NCBI GenBank assembly: GCA_007182875.1
Contig: AP019514.1
Coordinates: 62,001 to 126,000 of the forward strand
Direction: 5' to 3'
Source of the DNA: Vreelandella sulfidaeris
Lineage (GTDB): Bacteria; Pseudomonadota; Gammaproteobacteria; Pseudomonadales; Halomonadaceae
Length of the DNA stretch: 64,000 nucleotides
Shown here: in pieces, positions 11,455-23,882 of the stretch
How the letters are laid out: every line of letters starts with the position of its first letter
Numbering within the stretch: position 1 is the stretch's first letter
Program-made: the position numbers and the translations under genes
Notes under the pieces: model-generated
The model's database searches: none
Seen by the model: only the letters and a program-made list of their open reading frames with translations
What the model was told of the DNA's origin: nothing

Positions 11455-13505
11455 TCAAGCGGCACGGATGCCGCAGTGGCGTAGTAATGGCTCAACGCTA
11501 GGCTCACGGCCACGAAAGGCGATAAACAGCTCAGCCGCATCACGTGCGCCACCCTGCTCAAGGATTTCGCGGCGGAAGCGTTGCCCCGTTTCCGGATCGA
11601 AGATGCCGGTTTCTTCGAAGGCGCTCCAGGCATCTGCCGAAAGAACTTCCGCCCACTTGTAGCTGTAGTAACCAGCAGCATAGCCACCAGCAAACACATG
11701 ACCAAAGCTATTCTGGAATCTGTTGAAAGATACCTTGGGCAGCACTGATACCGCCTCACGTACTTCATCGAGTAATGCTTGCACGTCGCTGGCGCTGGGG
11801 GCGCTAAGCTCATGGTGCAAACGCAGATCAAACAGCGAAAACTCTACTTGGCGCATCATACCCATGGCGGACTGAAAATTCTTAGCCGCTTGCAGGCGCT
11901 CTAGTAGCTCTGCGGGCAGCGGTTCACCGCTATCCACGTGTTTGGCGAGCAGGTCTAGCCCTTCGCGCTCCCAGCAATAGTTTTCCATAAACTGGCTGGG
12001 CAACTCGACCGCATCCCAGGCAACGCCATTAATGCCGGAGATATCGGCAATATGCTGCTTGGTCAGCATATGGTGAAGGCCGTGACCAAACTCGTGGAAC
12101 AGGGTAGTCACCTCATCGTGGGTGAGCAGCGCAGGGCGGCCACCTACCGGGGCAGTGAAATTGCACGTCAGAAAAGCGACCGGCAGTTGAAGGCCGTTTT
12201 CCGTTTGGCGGCGTACCCGGCAATCAGCCATCCAGGCACCACCGCGCTTACCTTCACGGGCGTAGAGATCCAGGTAAAAACCGGCAATCGGCTGGCCATT
12301 TTCAGTGATACGGAAATAGCGGACGTCAGGGGTGATAGCGGGGCGCTTCGGTATCTTCTTCGAAACGCACGCCGTAAAGGCGTTCAACTACCTGGAACAG
12401 GCCGTCGACCACTCGGGGGCCGGAAAATAGGGGCGAAGCTGCTCTTGCGAGATCGCATGGCGCGCTTCGCGCAGCTTTTCACTGGCATAGGCAACATCCC
12501 AGGGCTCTAACGTTTCCAGGCCAAGTTCGTCCCGGGCGTAGTCACTTAGCTCGGCAAACTCCTCTTTAGCCTGGGGCAGCGCCCGGCGGGCTAAATCGTT
12601 GAGAAAGTCGAGCACCTGCTCGGGGGATTCCGCCATTTTGGTGGCCAGCGAATAATCAGCATAGGTCGCAAAACCGAGTAGCTGGGCAATTTCGCTGCGT
12701 AGCGCCAATATCTCTTCCATGATGGCGGCGTTATCGAATTTGCCTGCGTCTGGCCCTTGATCTGACGCGCGGGTAACAAAGGCGGTATATATCTCGCGGC
12801 GTAGTTCCCGGTTGTCGGCATAGCTAACCACCGGGGAAAAAGCTGGGGAAATCCAAGGTAATACGGTAGCCCGCTGCGCCCTTGGCTTCAGCGGTAGCTT
12901 TTAATGTGTCGAGGGCGCTTTCCGGCACGCCTGCTAACGCCTCTGGGCTATCGATATCTTTGTGCCATGCTTGAGTAGCATCCAGCACATTATTAGAGAA
13001 CTGGTTAGACAGCAGTGAAAGGCGTGACTGAATCTCGCCGTAGCGGGCTTTCTTGTCGGCGGGAAGATCCACACCGGCAAGTCGAAAATCACGTAGGGCA
13101 TTTTCTACGGTTCGTCGTTGGGCAGCATCTAATTCTTCCCAAGCCGGGCCTTCTTTCAGCGCCTGCCAGCCATGAAACAGCTCTTCGTGTTGGCCTACCC
13201 AAGTGCCAAAGGCGGATAGCTTCTCAAGACATGCCTGGTACGCCTCGCGCAACTCAGGGAAGTTCATGGTGCCGTTAAGGTGTGACACCGGTGACCACGC
13301 TTTCGTCAGTCGGTCATTAACAGCTTCAAGCGGCACCGCAAAATTGTCCCAGTTTGGCGGGGTGGCGGCTGCCTGTGCGGCGAGGCGATCAATGGCTTCG
13401 CGACTTTCGCTCAGCAGCGTTTCCACGGCGGGCTCCACGTGCTCGGCGCGAATCTCAGCAAAAGGGGGGCAGCTCGTGCGTTTCAAGCAGCGGATTGGAG
13501 GACAT
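11455..13505 (-). CDS. prlC: oligopeptidase A (M3 metallopeptidase; frameshifted)
   Basis: Cytosolic zinc metallopeptidase that degrades short peptides, including cleaved signal peptides. The zinc site is the HExxH motif FHEFGHGLHHML, with the downstream Glu in the region ELPSQFMENYCWE. The N-terminal segment starts MSSNPLLETHELPPFAEI, typical of PrlC, and the end is EPSVEPLLRHCGIRAA. Total length is about 680 residues, as in E. coli. Frameshifts lie near 13467, 12828 and 12390. The start at 13503-13505 was chosen because the frame from there joins the conserved N-terminus. It is divergent from the SNF symporter gene. Confidence 0.92.
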
Positions 13506-13709
13506 GGGCACCTCGATTGGTATCGTTTTTAAAAACCATAGTGAGCGCAAAACACGCGACAATAATGACACAGTGCGGGCGGTGGGGCCGTGTTTCAATA
13601 CCCGCTTCAATGCTAGGTTGTCTACTCGGTTTGCACTCAGGGTTTGGCCTGCACGCAAGCGCCTGCTAGTCTTGCCGCCTTTTAATGCCACCAATGGCAG
13701 GAGCATGTG

Positions 13710-15049
13710 ATGAGCGAGACGCTGGAGCGCTGGGGGTCGAAGCGGGCCTTTATCTTGGCGGTAACAGGTGCTGCGGTGGGGTTAGGCAACATCTGGCGCT
13801 TCCCTTATGTGGCTGGGGAGAACGGTGGTGCGGCCTTTTGCTGATTTACGTGGCGTTTGTACTGCTACTGGGTATTCCGGTGATGATGGCGGAGATATTG
13901 ATTGGGCGCGCCGGACGGCGCGGGCCGATGCAGGCGCTGGGGGCCTTGGCGGCCGAGGCGGGCGCTTCGCCTCACTGGCGCTGGCTGGGGCTTTTCGGGG
14001 CGTTCACCGTGTTCTGTATCTTGTCGTTCTATTCGGTGGTGTCCGGCTGGTCGATTGAATTTCTAGTGGCTTCCGTCAACGGCAACTTCAATGGCGCGAG
14101 TGCCGCTGAGATCGGCGCTGGCTTTGAAGCGTTTTTAGCCAACCCAGGGCTGCTAATCTTTAATCACTCGCTGTTTCTATTTATGACCATGACCGTTGTA
14201 GCGGCGGGCGTTGCCAAGGGGCTGGAGCGGTTGAATAACCTGCTGATGCCACTGTTATACCTGCTGTTACTGCTACTGGCGGGCTATGCCGCGACCACCG
14301 ATGGCTTTGGTACGGCGCTGGCATGGCTGTTTCTGCCCTCTTTCGAGGCATTGACGCCATCCGTGGTGGTACATGCGATGGGCCATGCGTTCTTTACCTT
14401 GGCAGTGGGGGCTTGTGCACTGATGGCGTATGGCGCTTATATGCCGGAAGAGCAGAGCCTGCCCAAAGCGGCGGTAGCGGTTGCGGTGCTCGATATCAGT
14501 GTGGCGCTATTGGCTGGGATCGCTATTTTCTCGGTGGTATTTGCCCAGGGTATGGACCCTGCCGACGGCCCAGGCTTGATGTTTGTTACCTTGCCCATCG
14601 CCTTTTCTGAGCTGCCGGGGGGCTCGGTATGGCTAAGCGTGTTCTTTTATTATTGCTGCTAGCCACTTGGACATCGGCGATTAATCTGGCGGAACCCATG
14701 GTCGCTACGCTGCAGGGCTGGGAATGCGCCGGAGTATCTCGACGGCGATCGTGGCGCTTAGCGTATGGCTGATTGGGCTATTATCGGCCTTTTTCTTTTT
14801 CATCCCTTGGCGGAGTTCCGGCCGTTGCTTGGGCGCAATATATTTGAGCTTGTCAGTAGTATTCCGCCGGATGTCTTCCTGCCATTGGGCGGCTTGTTAA
14901 TTGCGACGTTTGCAGCCTGGGTAATGCCCCGTGGGAGAGTGGTCAGTGCGCTGGGCGTTGGTGAAAGCGGCTACTTGGTGTGGCGTAATACCATCCGCTG
15001 GGTGTCGATTCCGCTTACCTTTATTGTTCTACTGGCCGGGTTGCTATAG
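13710..15049 (+). CDS. SNF family (neurotransmitter:sodium symporter) transporter (frameshifted)
   Basis: Na+-coupled inner-membrane symporter of the NSS/SNF family (LeuT fold), usually for amino acids or amines. The N-terminus has the signature [20 protein letters not shown], which contains the unwound TM1 binding segment. Further helices include [16 protein letters not shown] and [17 protein letters not shown] (TM6 region). The expected length of about 446 residues and around eleven helices fit the short bacterial form. The ATG at 13710 follows AGGAG. Frameshifts lie near 13834 (a G run), 14655 and about 14720-14800. The substrate cannot be told from the sequence. Confidence 0.88.
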
Positions 15050-15110
15050 TGCAGGAATCAAATTCTTTAACTGCCGATTAGAACTGTCCATCAGAACCCT
15101 AGGAGCGATT

Positions 15111-15656
15111 ATGAGCAGTGCGTTAAGGCGCTATCAAGGTATGGAGCCCCAGCTGGGCGAGCGCGTTTATATTGATCCGGCCTGTGTGGTTATCGGCGAT
15201 GTAGTACTGGGTGATGACTGCTCCGTGTGGCCAATGGCCGTTATCCGTGGCGATATGCACCGTATCCGCATCGGTGCCCGGACCAGCGTGCAGGATGGCA
15301 GTGTGCTACATATTACCCACGCCAGTGATTTTAGCCCCGAGGGTTTTCCGCTCACCATTGGCGAAGACGTGACCATCGGCCATAAAGCGATTTTGCATGG
15401 CTGCACGTTAGGAAGTCGAATCCTTGTCGGGATGGGGGCGATTGTAATGGATGGCGCGGTGGTGGAGGACGAAGTTATTATTGCCGCAGGCGCAGTGGTG
15501 ACGCCGGGCAAGCATCTGGAAAGTGGCTACGTTTATGCAGGCAATCCGGCCAAAGCGCTGCGCCCGCTTAAAGATAAAGAACGCACTTTCTTTCCTTATA
15601 CCGCAGGCAACTACGTTAAGTTAAAAGACCGCTTTTTGGCAGAAACACCCCGTTAA
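15111..15656 (+). CDS. gamma carbonic anhydrase family protein (YrdA-like)
   Basis: Intact 181-residue protein. It is built of left-handed beta-helix hexapeptide repeats (V/I-x-G-D/N pattern from residue 20 to about 150). The family's metal-binding histidines are present in VLHITH and in TIGHKAILHG. A helical tail with YVKLKDRF closes the protein. Members form trimers and bind zinc or iron; many YrdA/YrbB-like ones have no proven carbonic anhydrase activity, so the activity is not certain. An AGGAG Shine-Dalgarno precedes the ATG by five bases. The gene lies 61 bases after the symporter and may be co-transcribed with it. Confidence 0.88.
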   Translation: MSSALRRYQGMEPQLGERVYIDPACVVIGDVVLGDDCSVWPMAVIRGDMHRIRIGARTSVQDGSVLHITHASDFSPEGFPLTIGEDVTIGHKAILHGCTLGSRILVGMGAIVMDGAVVEDEVIIAAGAVVTPGKHLESGYVYAGNPAKALRPLKDKERTFFPYTAGNYVKLKDRFLAETPR

Positions 15657-15760
15657 CGTCCTTTTTCTAAGCAACTGCTCAGCCAAATTTTTCCCTTAAT
15701 AAGTCATGTCGCGGCCGCCAGAAATCTGTTAATTTATCCAGTTTTCTGGGGTGCCGTGTC

Positions 15761-16433
15761 ATGGCTAATTTTCGCACGCATATTACGGTGGCAGCGGCGG
15801 GCGGCATGCTGGTAGCTTACGCAGGCTGGAAAGCGCAATGGTGGCCGCCTTCCCAAGCGGTAATGATGATTGCGCTCGTGACGTTCGGGGGCATTTTGCC
15901 CGATATTGATGCCGATCGGTCTCACTCTATCCGTTTGATTTTTAACTTACTTTCAGTGCCTGCCTTAGTGCTGGGCGCATTGGTGCTCCAACCATGGTTG
16001 ACGCCGGGTGCGCTATTGATTGCCTGCGGTGGGATCTACTTCTGTGTGCGCTATTTGGCCAGCTTGCTATTTTCGCGTTTGACCGTTCATCGCGGTATTT
16101 GGCACTCCCCTTCTAGCAGGTGGGCTATGTAGCCTACTCACCGCCGCGTTAAGTTTTAACTTGCTCGACCAGCCCGCGTGGTCGGCGTGGTCTCACGGTG
16201 CAGCTACGTTGGTAGGGTTTGTCATCCACTTGAGTTTGGATGAGGTCTACAGTGTTGATCTTGAAGGCGCCCGGTTGAAGCGCTCGTTCGGAACGGCGCT
16301 CAAGTTAGGCGATAGCCGGCGGCCTATGTCCAATCTGTTGATGCTGATTGTGACGTTAACGTTAATTCCCTGGGTGCCGCCTTGGTCAGTGTTGGGTGAG
16401 TTGCTACATCAAGGTTCGCTACTGTGGCGATAG
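15761..16433 (+). CDS. DUF457/YdjM-like membrane-bound metal-dependent hydrolase (frameshifted)
   Basis: About 223 residues. The YdjM family motifs are visible: N-terminal FRTHITVAAAGG with a candidate metal His, then GGILPDIDADRSHS with the acidic pair, then HRGIWHS, then HLSLDEVYSVDL. Hydrophobic segments lie between them, consistent with an inner-membrane protein. The family is annotated as a putative metal-dependent hydrolase, related to phospholipase-C-like folds, without an established substrate. One frameshift lies near 16113 in the HRGIWHSP region. The 3' end overlaps the convergent dctD gene by 25 bases. Confidence 0.8.
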
Positions 16434-17788
16434 TCGTCGGCATTGAGCCCGTGCTTCTTAAGCTTGTCGTAAAAGGTTTTGCGCGGAATGCCTAGGTGAC
16501 GACAAACGTCGGTTACCCGGCCGTGGTAACGCGCTAGCGATTGGCTAATTAGGCTCTTTTCGAACAGCTCAACTTGGCGCGGCAGCGTGGGTTCTTCGGT
16601 GTCAGCGTTGGCCCCTTCCAGCAGTGCATCCAGGCGATAGTCAAAGGCAGCGCCGAGTAGTACGTAGCGCTCGGCTAGGTTGCGTAGCTCACGTACGTTA
16701 CCGGGCCAATCATGGGCTAGCAGGGCGGCAATCGCAGGACTATCGAGTAGGAGCTTCCAGCCCGCTGCGGTTGGCAGCGACGACGGCAAAGTGTTGAAAC
16801 AGTAAAGGGATATCCTCGCGCCGCTCGCGCAGGGCGGGCAGCGGCAGGGTGACCACGTTCAGGCGGTAGTAAAGGTCCTCGCGGAAATTTCCCTCTTCGG
16901 AGGCTGCCTTGAGATCCACCTTGGTGGCCGCAATCACGCGAATATCGAGCGGAACGGTTTCATTGGCGCCAAGCCGTTCCACGCTGCGCTCTTGTAGTAC
17001 CCGCAGCAGTTTGACTTGTAGCGCCATGGGCATTGATTCAATTTCATCCAAAAACACCGTGCCGCCGTTAGCGTGTTCAAACTTCCCAATGCGCCGCTCT
17101 ACGGCACCGGTGAAGGCACCTTTTCATGGCCAAACAGCTCGGACTCAATGGTGTTCTCGGGTACCGCGCCGCAGTTGATCGCCATAAATGGGCTATTGCG
17201 CCGGGCGCTACGCTCGTGGATAGCGCGGGCTACCAAATCTTTGCCGGTACCTGTCTCGCCAAACAGCAGTACGTCGGCTTCTACTTGGCTGATGCGCTGG
17301 ATCATAGCTGCTAGTCGAGAAATGATCGGTGTGCGGCCAACCAAGCGGGGACCTAACGCGGCTTGTTGCACTTCCAGTTCGGCTTTAAGGCGGTGGTTTT
17401 CCAAGCTGAGCTGGCGCTTTTCAATACCACGGCGCACCACATCCAGTAGCTGATCACCGGCAAAGGGCTTCTCAAGAAAGTCCCAGGCGCCGGCCCGCAT
17501 CGCTTCTACCGCGGTAGAAATATCGCCATGCCCGGTGATTAAAATGATCGGCAAGGTAGCGTCGCGGTTGTGTAACTCATGCAGTAACGACATGCCATCC
17601 ATCCCCGGCATGCGAATGTCGCTAACGATCACCCCAGGGAAGTTGGGGGTTAATGCCGCCAGGGCTTGTTCCGCCGATTCAAAGCAGTAGGGCGTATAAC
17701 CGGCAAGTTCGAGCGTTTGGCTGGCGGTGATCCGCAGATGCGGTTCGTCGTCGATCACCATGACCGGCAGCGTCGACGGCTCATGCAT
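16409..17788 (-). CDS. dctD: sigma-54 dependent response regulator, DctD type (frameshifted)
   Basis: NtrC-family activator. A receiver domain (residues 1-125) carries the phospho-acceptor Asp in [11 protein letters not shown] and the Lys in [10 protein letters not shown]. The AAA+ domain has Walker A GETGTGKD and Walker [11 protein letters not shown]. The C-terminus has a Fis-type helix-turn-helix ([19 protein letters not shown]). It acts on RNA polymerase with sigma-54 and matches DctD best because it follows a DctB-like kinase. The start overlaps the dctB stop by eight bases, so the two are translationally coupled. Frameshifts lie near 17110 (just before the GAFTGA loop) and near 16745. 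Length is about 460 residues. The likely target is the sigma-54 promoter at 10925. Confidence 0.87.
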
Positions 17789-19700
17789 AGTGGGAGTGCT
17801 CCTGGGCTTGAGTAAATGTTGAGTGAGGTAGCGTAATGGTGAAGCAGGCTCCCCACCGGCTTGATTGGCAGCCTGCAGCTTTCCGCCTAAGTCGTCCATG
17901 ATACGTGAAGAAATGGAGAGTCCCAGGCCTAAGCCACTCCCCCGGCGCTTTGGTGGTAAAGAAAGGTTCAAAAATATGCCCTAAGTGCTCTTCAGGAATA
18001 CCGGGTCCGCTATCTGTAACGCTAATAATGACCTGGTGTTGGTGTGTATGGGCGCCGAGTGTTAGTTGTGGTGCTGGCACCGCTTTCATAGCCTGTAGTG
18101 CATTGCCGATTAAATTAACCAAGACCTGTTCCAGGCGGACCAAGTCGCCTTTACCCATAACGTTTCATCGGGCCAATTCTGAATAATAGTAATATTGCCT
18201 TCGCGGATGCGGCTCTGAAACAGACGCAAGGCGTAATCGATACAGGCTTGTACTGAAATAGTCTCCTGACGCTCGCTGCTTTTACGCGAGAACTGACGCA
18301 GCTGGGCGCTGATATCTGCCATGCGCTCTGTTAGCTCAACAATTTGTTCAAGGTTAGCATCTGCTTTTTCGTGGCGTGCTAATGCCATAAAGCGGCGAGC
18401 GTTCTCCGCGTAAGCGCGAATAGCCGCTAACGGCTGATTGAGTTCATGATTGATACCCGCGGCGAGTTGTCCTAGTACGGCAAGCTTTGCTGCTTGAATA
18501 AGCTCGTCTTGGGTTTGTCGTAGATTGGCTTCGGCTCGGCGGCGCTCTTCAATTTCATCAGAAAGGCGCTGGTTGCTGGCCACCAAATCTCGGGTGCGGC
18601 GTTCTACGCTAACCTCTAATTCATCGCGGACGCGGGCCAAGGTGTTACGCTCGCGATCGGCAAATGCCTCCCGCTCTCGGCGTAGTCTTAGACGCTGCCA
18701 GCCAATACCCGCGCCGAGAGCGACCATGCCGTAGAGACCGCCCGCCATGAGGGCGGCGATCCACTGAGCGCTAATCACCGGTGTTAGCGGCTTTAAGATA
18801 TGCATTTGCCAGCCAAACTCGGGGATAGGCCGAGTCAAGCTGAGGTAGTCCCCACCGCTTAGCGGACCTTGAGAAAAAACTTACCAGTTGGCTACCCAGG
18901 CCGTAAGGGGCATTGATTTCAATGCCTGAGGGTGTCAATGGCTCCATAGCATAGCGGCGCGTATCGCGTAGGGTTTGGCGTTGTTCATCAGTAAGCGGAT
19001 AGAGCGCATTCATGCGCAACTCTGGGTGGCTGGCCATAAATATAATATTGTCGCTATCAGTGACAAATAGTTCAGCATCCTGCTCTGCCCAGCTCTCTTC
19101 AACGTCGTCTAGTAGTACTTTAACCACTAACACGCCGTCTGGCCGTGAATCTGGTGATGTGTCGTCTAGCCACACCGGAGATGAAAAATAGTAACCCCGT
19201 TCAAGGGACTTGATTCCCTAACCCAAAAAAGCGTCCCTGTCCGCCTGCAATAGCATCAGTGTAGTAGGAACGAAACGCATAGTTCTGACCAATAAACGTG
19301 TTGGGGCGATGCCAGTTGCTGGCCGCGATAGTGTCGCCATCGCGGTTAAGTAAATAGACATCCGATACGTCTGCTGTAAAGCGGAAACGGTCTAACAGCA
19401 TATTCAGCGGCATCGGGTCTTGGCTGTTGGGGGAGGCTAAAAAGCGTTGCACGCCTTCCCGAGTAGCCAGCATTTGCGGCAGGTAGTCGTAGCGTAGCAA
19501 ATAGCCGTTTAGGTTGGCGGCGGACAGCCGCAGCTCGTTTTCAGCCTCGTCCTGCAAGTTGGAAAGCGCTTGTTCGCGTGCCAGTTGAGCTGCCTGCCAC
19601 ATACAAAACAGCAAGCCGAGTGAAATGACCAGTAGCCACAAACGCCGCCAGCGTAGTGGCAAAGGGGCGGGCACTTGGTTGTTCGTGGCTGCCCTTTCAT
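17781..19700 (-). CDS. dctB: sensor histidine kinase, DctB type (frameshifted)
   Basis: Membrane kinase paired with DctD. One helix near residues 20-40 is followed by a periplasmic sensor domain of the Cache type with FIGQNYAFRSYYTDAIAGGQ and SSPVWLDD. A second helix comes before a coiled coil (RDELEVSVERRTRDLVASNQ), then the H-box AAGINHELNQPLAAIRAYAE, the N-box LVNLIGNALQAM and the G-boxes DSGPGIPEEHL and GLGLGLSIS. This layout is typical of DctB sensors for C4-dicarboxylates or other small carboxylates. The ATG at 19698-19700 overlaps the stop of the upstream lldR-like gene (ATGA), fixing the start. Frameshifts lie near 19680, 19200, 18850-18880, 18160 and 17935. Confidence 0.85.
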
Positions 19701-20472
19701 GCCAGTGTCTTGCTAGTGCCTTGGGCGCGACGAAGTGCACGTTGGGCGCGCGTCTCAGCCCTGGCCATCTCAAGCAGCCCTTCTTCAACAAACACAAGGT
19801 GTTCATGGGCGCGAGCACGGGCGTCCCTCAGCGCGACCTTCTAAGATGGCATTGAGCAGGGCGCGGTGCTGTTGCATTAACTGGCTGCGCGAGCCTTCCT
19901 TGGCAAACAAATGGGCCAAGTTATTGACAATACTTTTTCTAACAAGTGAAAAATGCCACGAATGGTATGCAGCAGCAGGACATTATGGGCGGCCTCGGCA
20001 ATGGCGAGGTGGAATGCCGCATCAAGCTTCGCTTCTTGGATAGGATCGGCACCTGCAAACCCGCCGTCGAGCTCTTCAAAGCGCTGGATCAGAATGGCCT
20101 TGTCGGCAGGGGTTGATCGCAGCGCAGCGTAATAGGCAGAGATTCCTTCCATGGCGTCGCGGAATTCGAGTAAATCTAGGTTGAACTCATCATGACGGGG
20201 AGAAAGCATTTCCAGCAATGGGTCGGTATAGCCATTGCTGAGATCATCATTTACAAAGGTGCCGCCCCTTGGCGACTGGTCAATAAACCCCGAGCAGCTA
20301 ATTTTTGTATGGCTTCGCGTAAAGAAGGGCGCGAGACGCCAAAGCGTTCGGCTAATTCACGTTCGGGAGGTAGGCGCTGTCCTGGCTTCAGGCTACCTTC
20401 CAACATCATGGCTTCTAGACGCTCAGTGATAACATCTGCCAAACGCTGCTGGCGGAGCGGTGGGTAGCTCAT
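19697..20472 (-). CDS. lldR: GntR/FadR-family regulator with FCD domain, LldR-like (frameshifted)
   Basis: DNA-binding regulator divergent from the L-lactate dehydrogenase gene. Residues 1-73 form a winged helix-turn-helix with the GntR signature [20 protein letters not shown]. The rest is an FCD ligand domain ([20 protein letters not shown] and [21 protein letters not shown], with likely metal-binding Asp and His). Length is about 258 residues. Frameshifts lie near 20250, 19930 and 19830. Its TGA overlaps the ATG of dctB, giving an lldR-dctB-dctD operon. Two palindromes of the family's TNGTNNNACNA type flank its promoter and that of lldD. By analogy with E. coli LldR, lactate is the expected ligand. 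Confidence 0.85.
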
Positions 20473-20490
20473 CTTGGTTAGCTCCTTTAA

Positions 20491-20503
20491 TTGGTAAGAC
20501 CAA
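20491..20503. promoter_or_regulatory. LldR operator O1 (at the lldR promoter)
   Basis: Palindrome TTGGT-AAG-ACCAA within AATTGGTAAGACCAATATT. It overlaps the start region of lldR transcription, just after the -10 box, and so would support autorepression. It matches the FadR-subfamily operator pattern TNGTNNNACNA. Confidence 0.75.
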
Positions 20504-20531
20504 TATTAAGAGCTTTGGCGCTTTAGCTCAA
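20503..20531 (-). promoter_or_regulatory. Predicted sigma-70 promoter of lldR-dctBD
   Basis: On the minus strand: -35 TTGAGC, 17-base spacer, -10 TAATAT. Operator O1 lies directly downstream, and an AAAGGAG Shine-Dalgarno precedes the lldR ATG. Confidence 0.5.
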
Positions 20532-20665
20532 GGGAATGAAGGGTGGGGTGTAACGCTGCCAGTTTTACGAATAGAGCTTTTACTAAAGTATAGCGCTATT
20601 AGGCGATATAAAGCCGCATCAACGTTTGACACTCTCATAGCGGCGCAATAATGTTGATCTTATTT

Positions 20666-20694
20666 TTGTCAATTGGTAAAACCAATTCTTATTT
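20666..20694 (+). promoter_or_regulatory. Predicted lldD promoter with operator O2 in its spacer
   Basis: -35 TTGTCA (20666-20671), 17-base spacer, -10 TTATTT (20689-20694). The perfect palindrome AATTGGT-AAA-ACCAATT at 20671-20687 fills the spacer exactly. A protein bound there would block RNA polymerase, so this fits direct repression of lldD by LldR. Confidence 0.65.
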
Positions 20695-20734
20695 GGGCGC
20701 CAGTATAGAGCGCATCCATTGCATAGGGCTCGCC

Positions 20735-21882
20735 ATGATCATTTCTGCATCCACTGACTACCGCAAGGCTGCCAAACGCCGCATACCGCCCTTCCTATTT
20801 CATTACGCGGATGGCGGCTCTTATACCGAACATACCTTGCGAAGCAATGTTGAGGATCTGTCCGGTATTGCGTTGCGTCAGCGCGTGCTCAAAGACATGT
20901 CGTCGCTATCGCTTGAAACCAAGCTATTCGGTGAAACCCTTGCCATGCCGATTGCCCTGGCGCCGGTAGGGTTGGCAGGTATGTATGCCAGGCGCGGTGA
21001 GGTGCAGGCGGCGCGGGCTGCTGCCAAGAAAGGCATACCCTTCACGCTTTCAACGGTATCGGTATGTCCAATTGATGAAGTGGCCTCGGCCATTGATCGG
21101 CCTATCTGGTTTCAGCTCTATGTACTGAAAGACCGGGGCTTCATGAAGCATGCTCTGGAAAAGCCAAAGCTGCGGGTGTCAAGACGCTGGTTTTCACCGT
21201 TGATATGCCGGTACCGGGGCGCGCTATCGCGATGCTCATTCCGGCATGAGTGGAAAGTACGGGCCGATTCGGCGCATGGCCCAGGCTGCAATGCACCCTT
21301 TTGGGCTTGGGATGTAGGTGTTAATGGTCGCCCCATGATCTGGGCAACGTGTCTGATTATCGCGGTAAGCCAACGGAGCTGGAAGACTATATTGCCTGGC
21401 TTGGGGACAACTTCGATCCGGCTATCTCTTGGAAGGATCTTGAGTGGATCCGGGACTTCTGGGATGGCCCGATGATCATCAAGGGGATACTTGACCCTGA
21501 AGATGCCCGTGACGCAGTTCGCTTTGGTGCGGACGGTATCGTGGTTTCCAATCATGGCGGACGTCAGCTCGATGGGGTTCTTTCTACGGCACGGGCTATG
21601 CCTGCCATTGCCGATGCGGTTAAAGGTGATATCGCTATACTGGCCGACTCTGGTATACGCAGCGGGCTTGATGTCGTAAGGATGATCGCTATGGGGGCCG
21701 ATGCTGTATTGCTTGGGCGTGCGTTTATCTATGCACTTGCTACTGCCGGGGAGGCCGGGGTTGCTCATTTGCTCGAGCTATTCGAAAAGGAAATGCGGGT
21801 GGCAATGACGCTTACCGGAGCGCGTAGCATCGCCGATCTCGGAACTGACTCGTTGGTGCCCAATTCGATACCTCACCTCTAA
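20735..21882 (+). CDS. lldD: FMN-dependent L-lactate dehydrogenase (frameshifted)
   Basis: Oxidises L-lactate to pyruvate at the inner membrane, passing electrons to the quinone pool. It has the alpha-hydroxyacid oxidase fold: an N-terminal [24 protein letters not shown]-binding [15 protein letters not shown], and the catalytic His in [12 protein letters not shown]. The C-terminal [19 protein letters not shown] and ALLGRAF-like segment bind the FMN phosphate. Length is about 381 residues, as in E. coli LldD. Frameshifts lie near 21167, 21218 (a GGGG run) and 21340. It is divergent from lldR, with a shared operator region. Confidence 0.93.
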
Positions 21883-22353
21883 TTCGCTTTGCTAGGATCT
21901 TTAATAAAACCAATCTAAAAAAGCCCTTGCCAACCCGTCTTTGAGCCCGTAAAGTACGCATCCGCTGCCGGGGACGCCAAGCGTTACCAGCGGTGCATAA
22001 GGTGTAAAAACCTTCGGTTTGTCAGGCAGTTGGCGATTTGAGATGTGGTCAGGTTTACATCGAAAACAACGCCCTTGACAACCACCAGGAAATGCGTAGA
22101 ATACGCCTTCCTCGCTGAGGCAAGCCAAGTCAACGGCCAGCCAGGTAGCTCGTAGAGCCGCCACAGCGAAACAGCTCTTTAACAATTTGATCAGGTAATT
22201 CATGTGGGCGCTTGCTGACGTTGGTGACAAATCACCAAATATCAAGGCAAGCGGTCATGTCAATGTAAATTGAAATGAATTCGTTTGAACCTTGAGCCAA
22301 GTTTGATCCGCTTTTGTTACTTTCGAGTGACGAGTAAGGATCACAATGATTTT
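21883..22353 (+). promoter_or_regulatory. rrn operon promoter and leader region
   Basis: A 471-base stretch without a gene. A strong rRNA-type promoter lies at 22075-22102: -35 TTGACA, 16-base spacer, -10 TAGAAT, then a GC-rich discriminator. Downstream are a small GCTC-GTA-GAGC hairpin (22148-22158, possible boxB) and the antitermination boxA GCTCTTTAACAATTT at 22174-22188. The rest is leader RNA for 16S processing. I see nothing recognisable in 21883-22070. Confidence 0.8.

Positions 22354-23882
<1,529 letters not shown>

Noticed and set aside
21901..22245. A 114-codon frame on the minus strand over the rrn leader
   Set aside because: It covers the rrn promoter and boxA, its composition is unlike a protein, and the rRNA leader explains the DNA.
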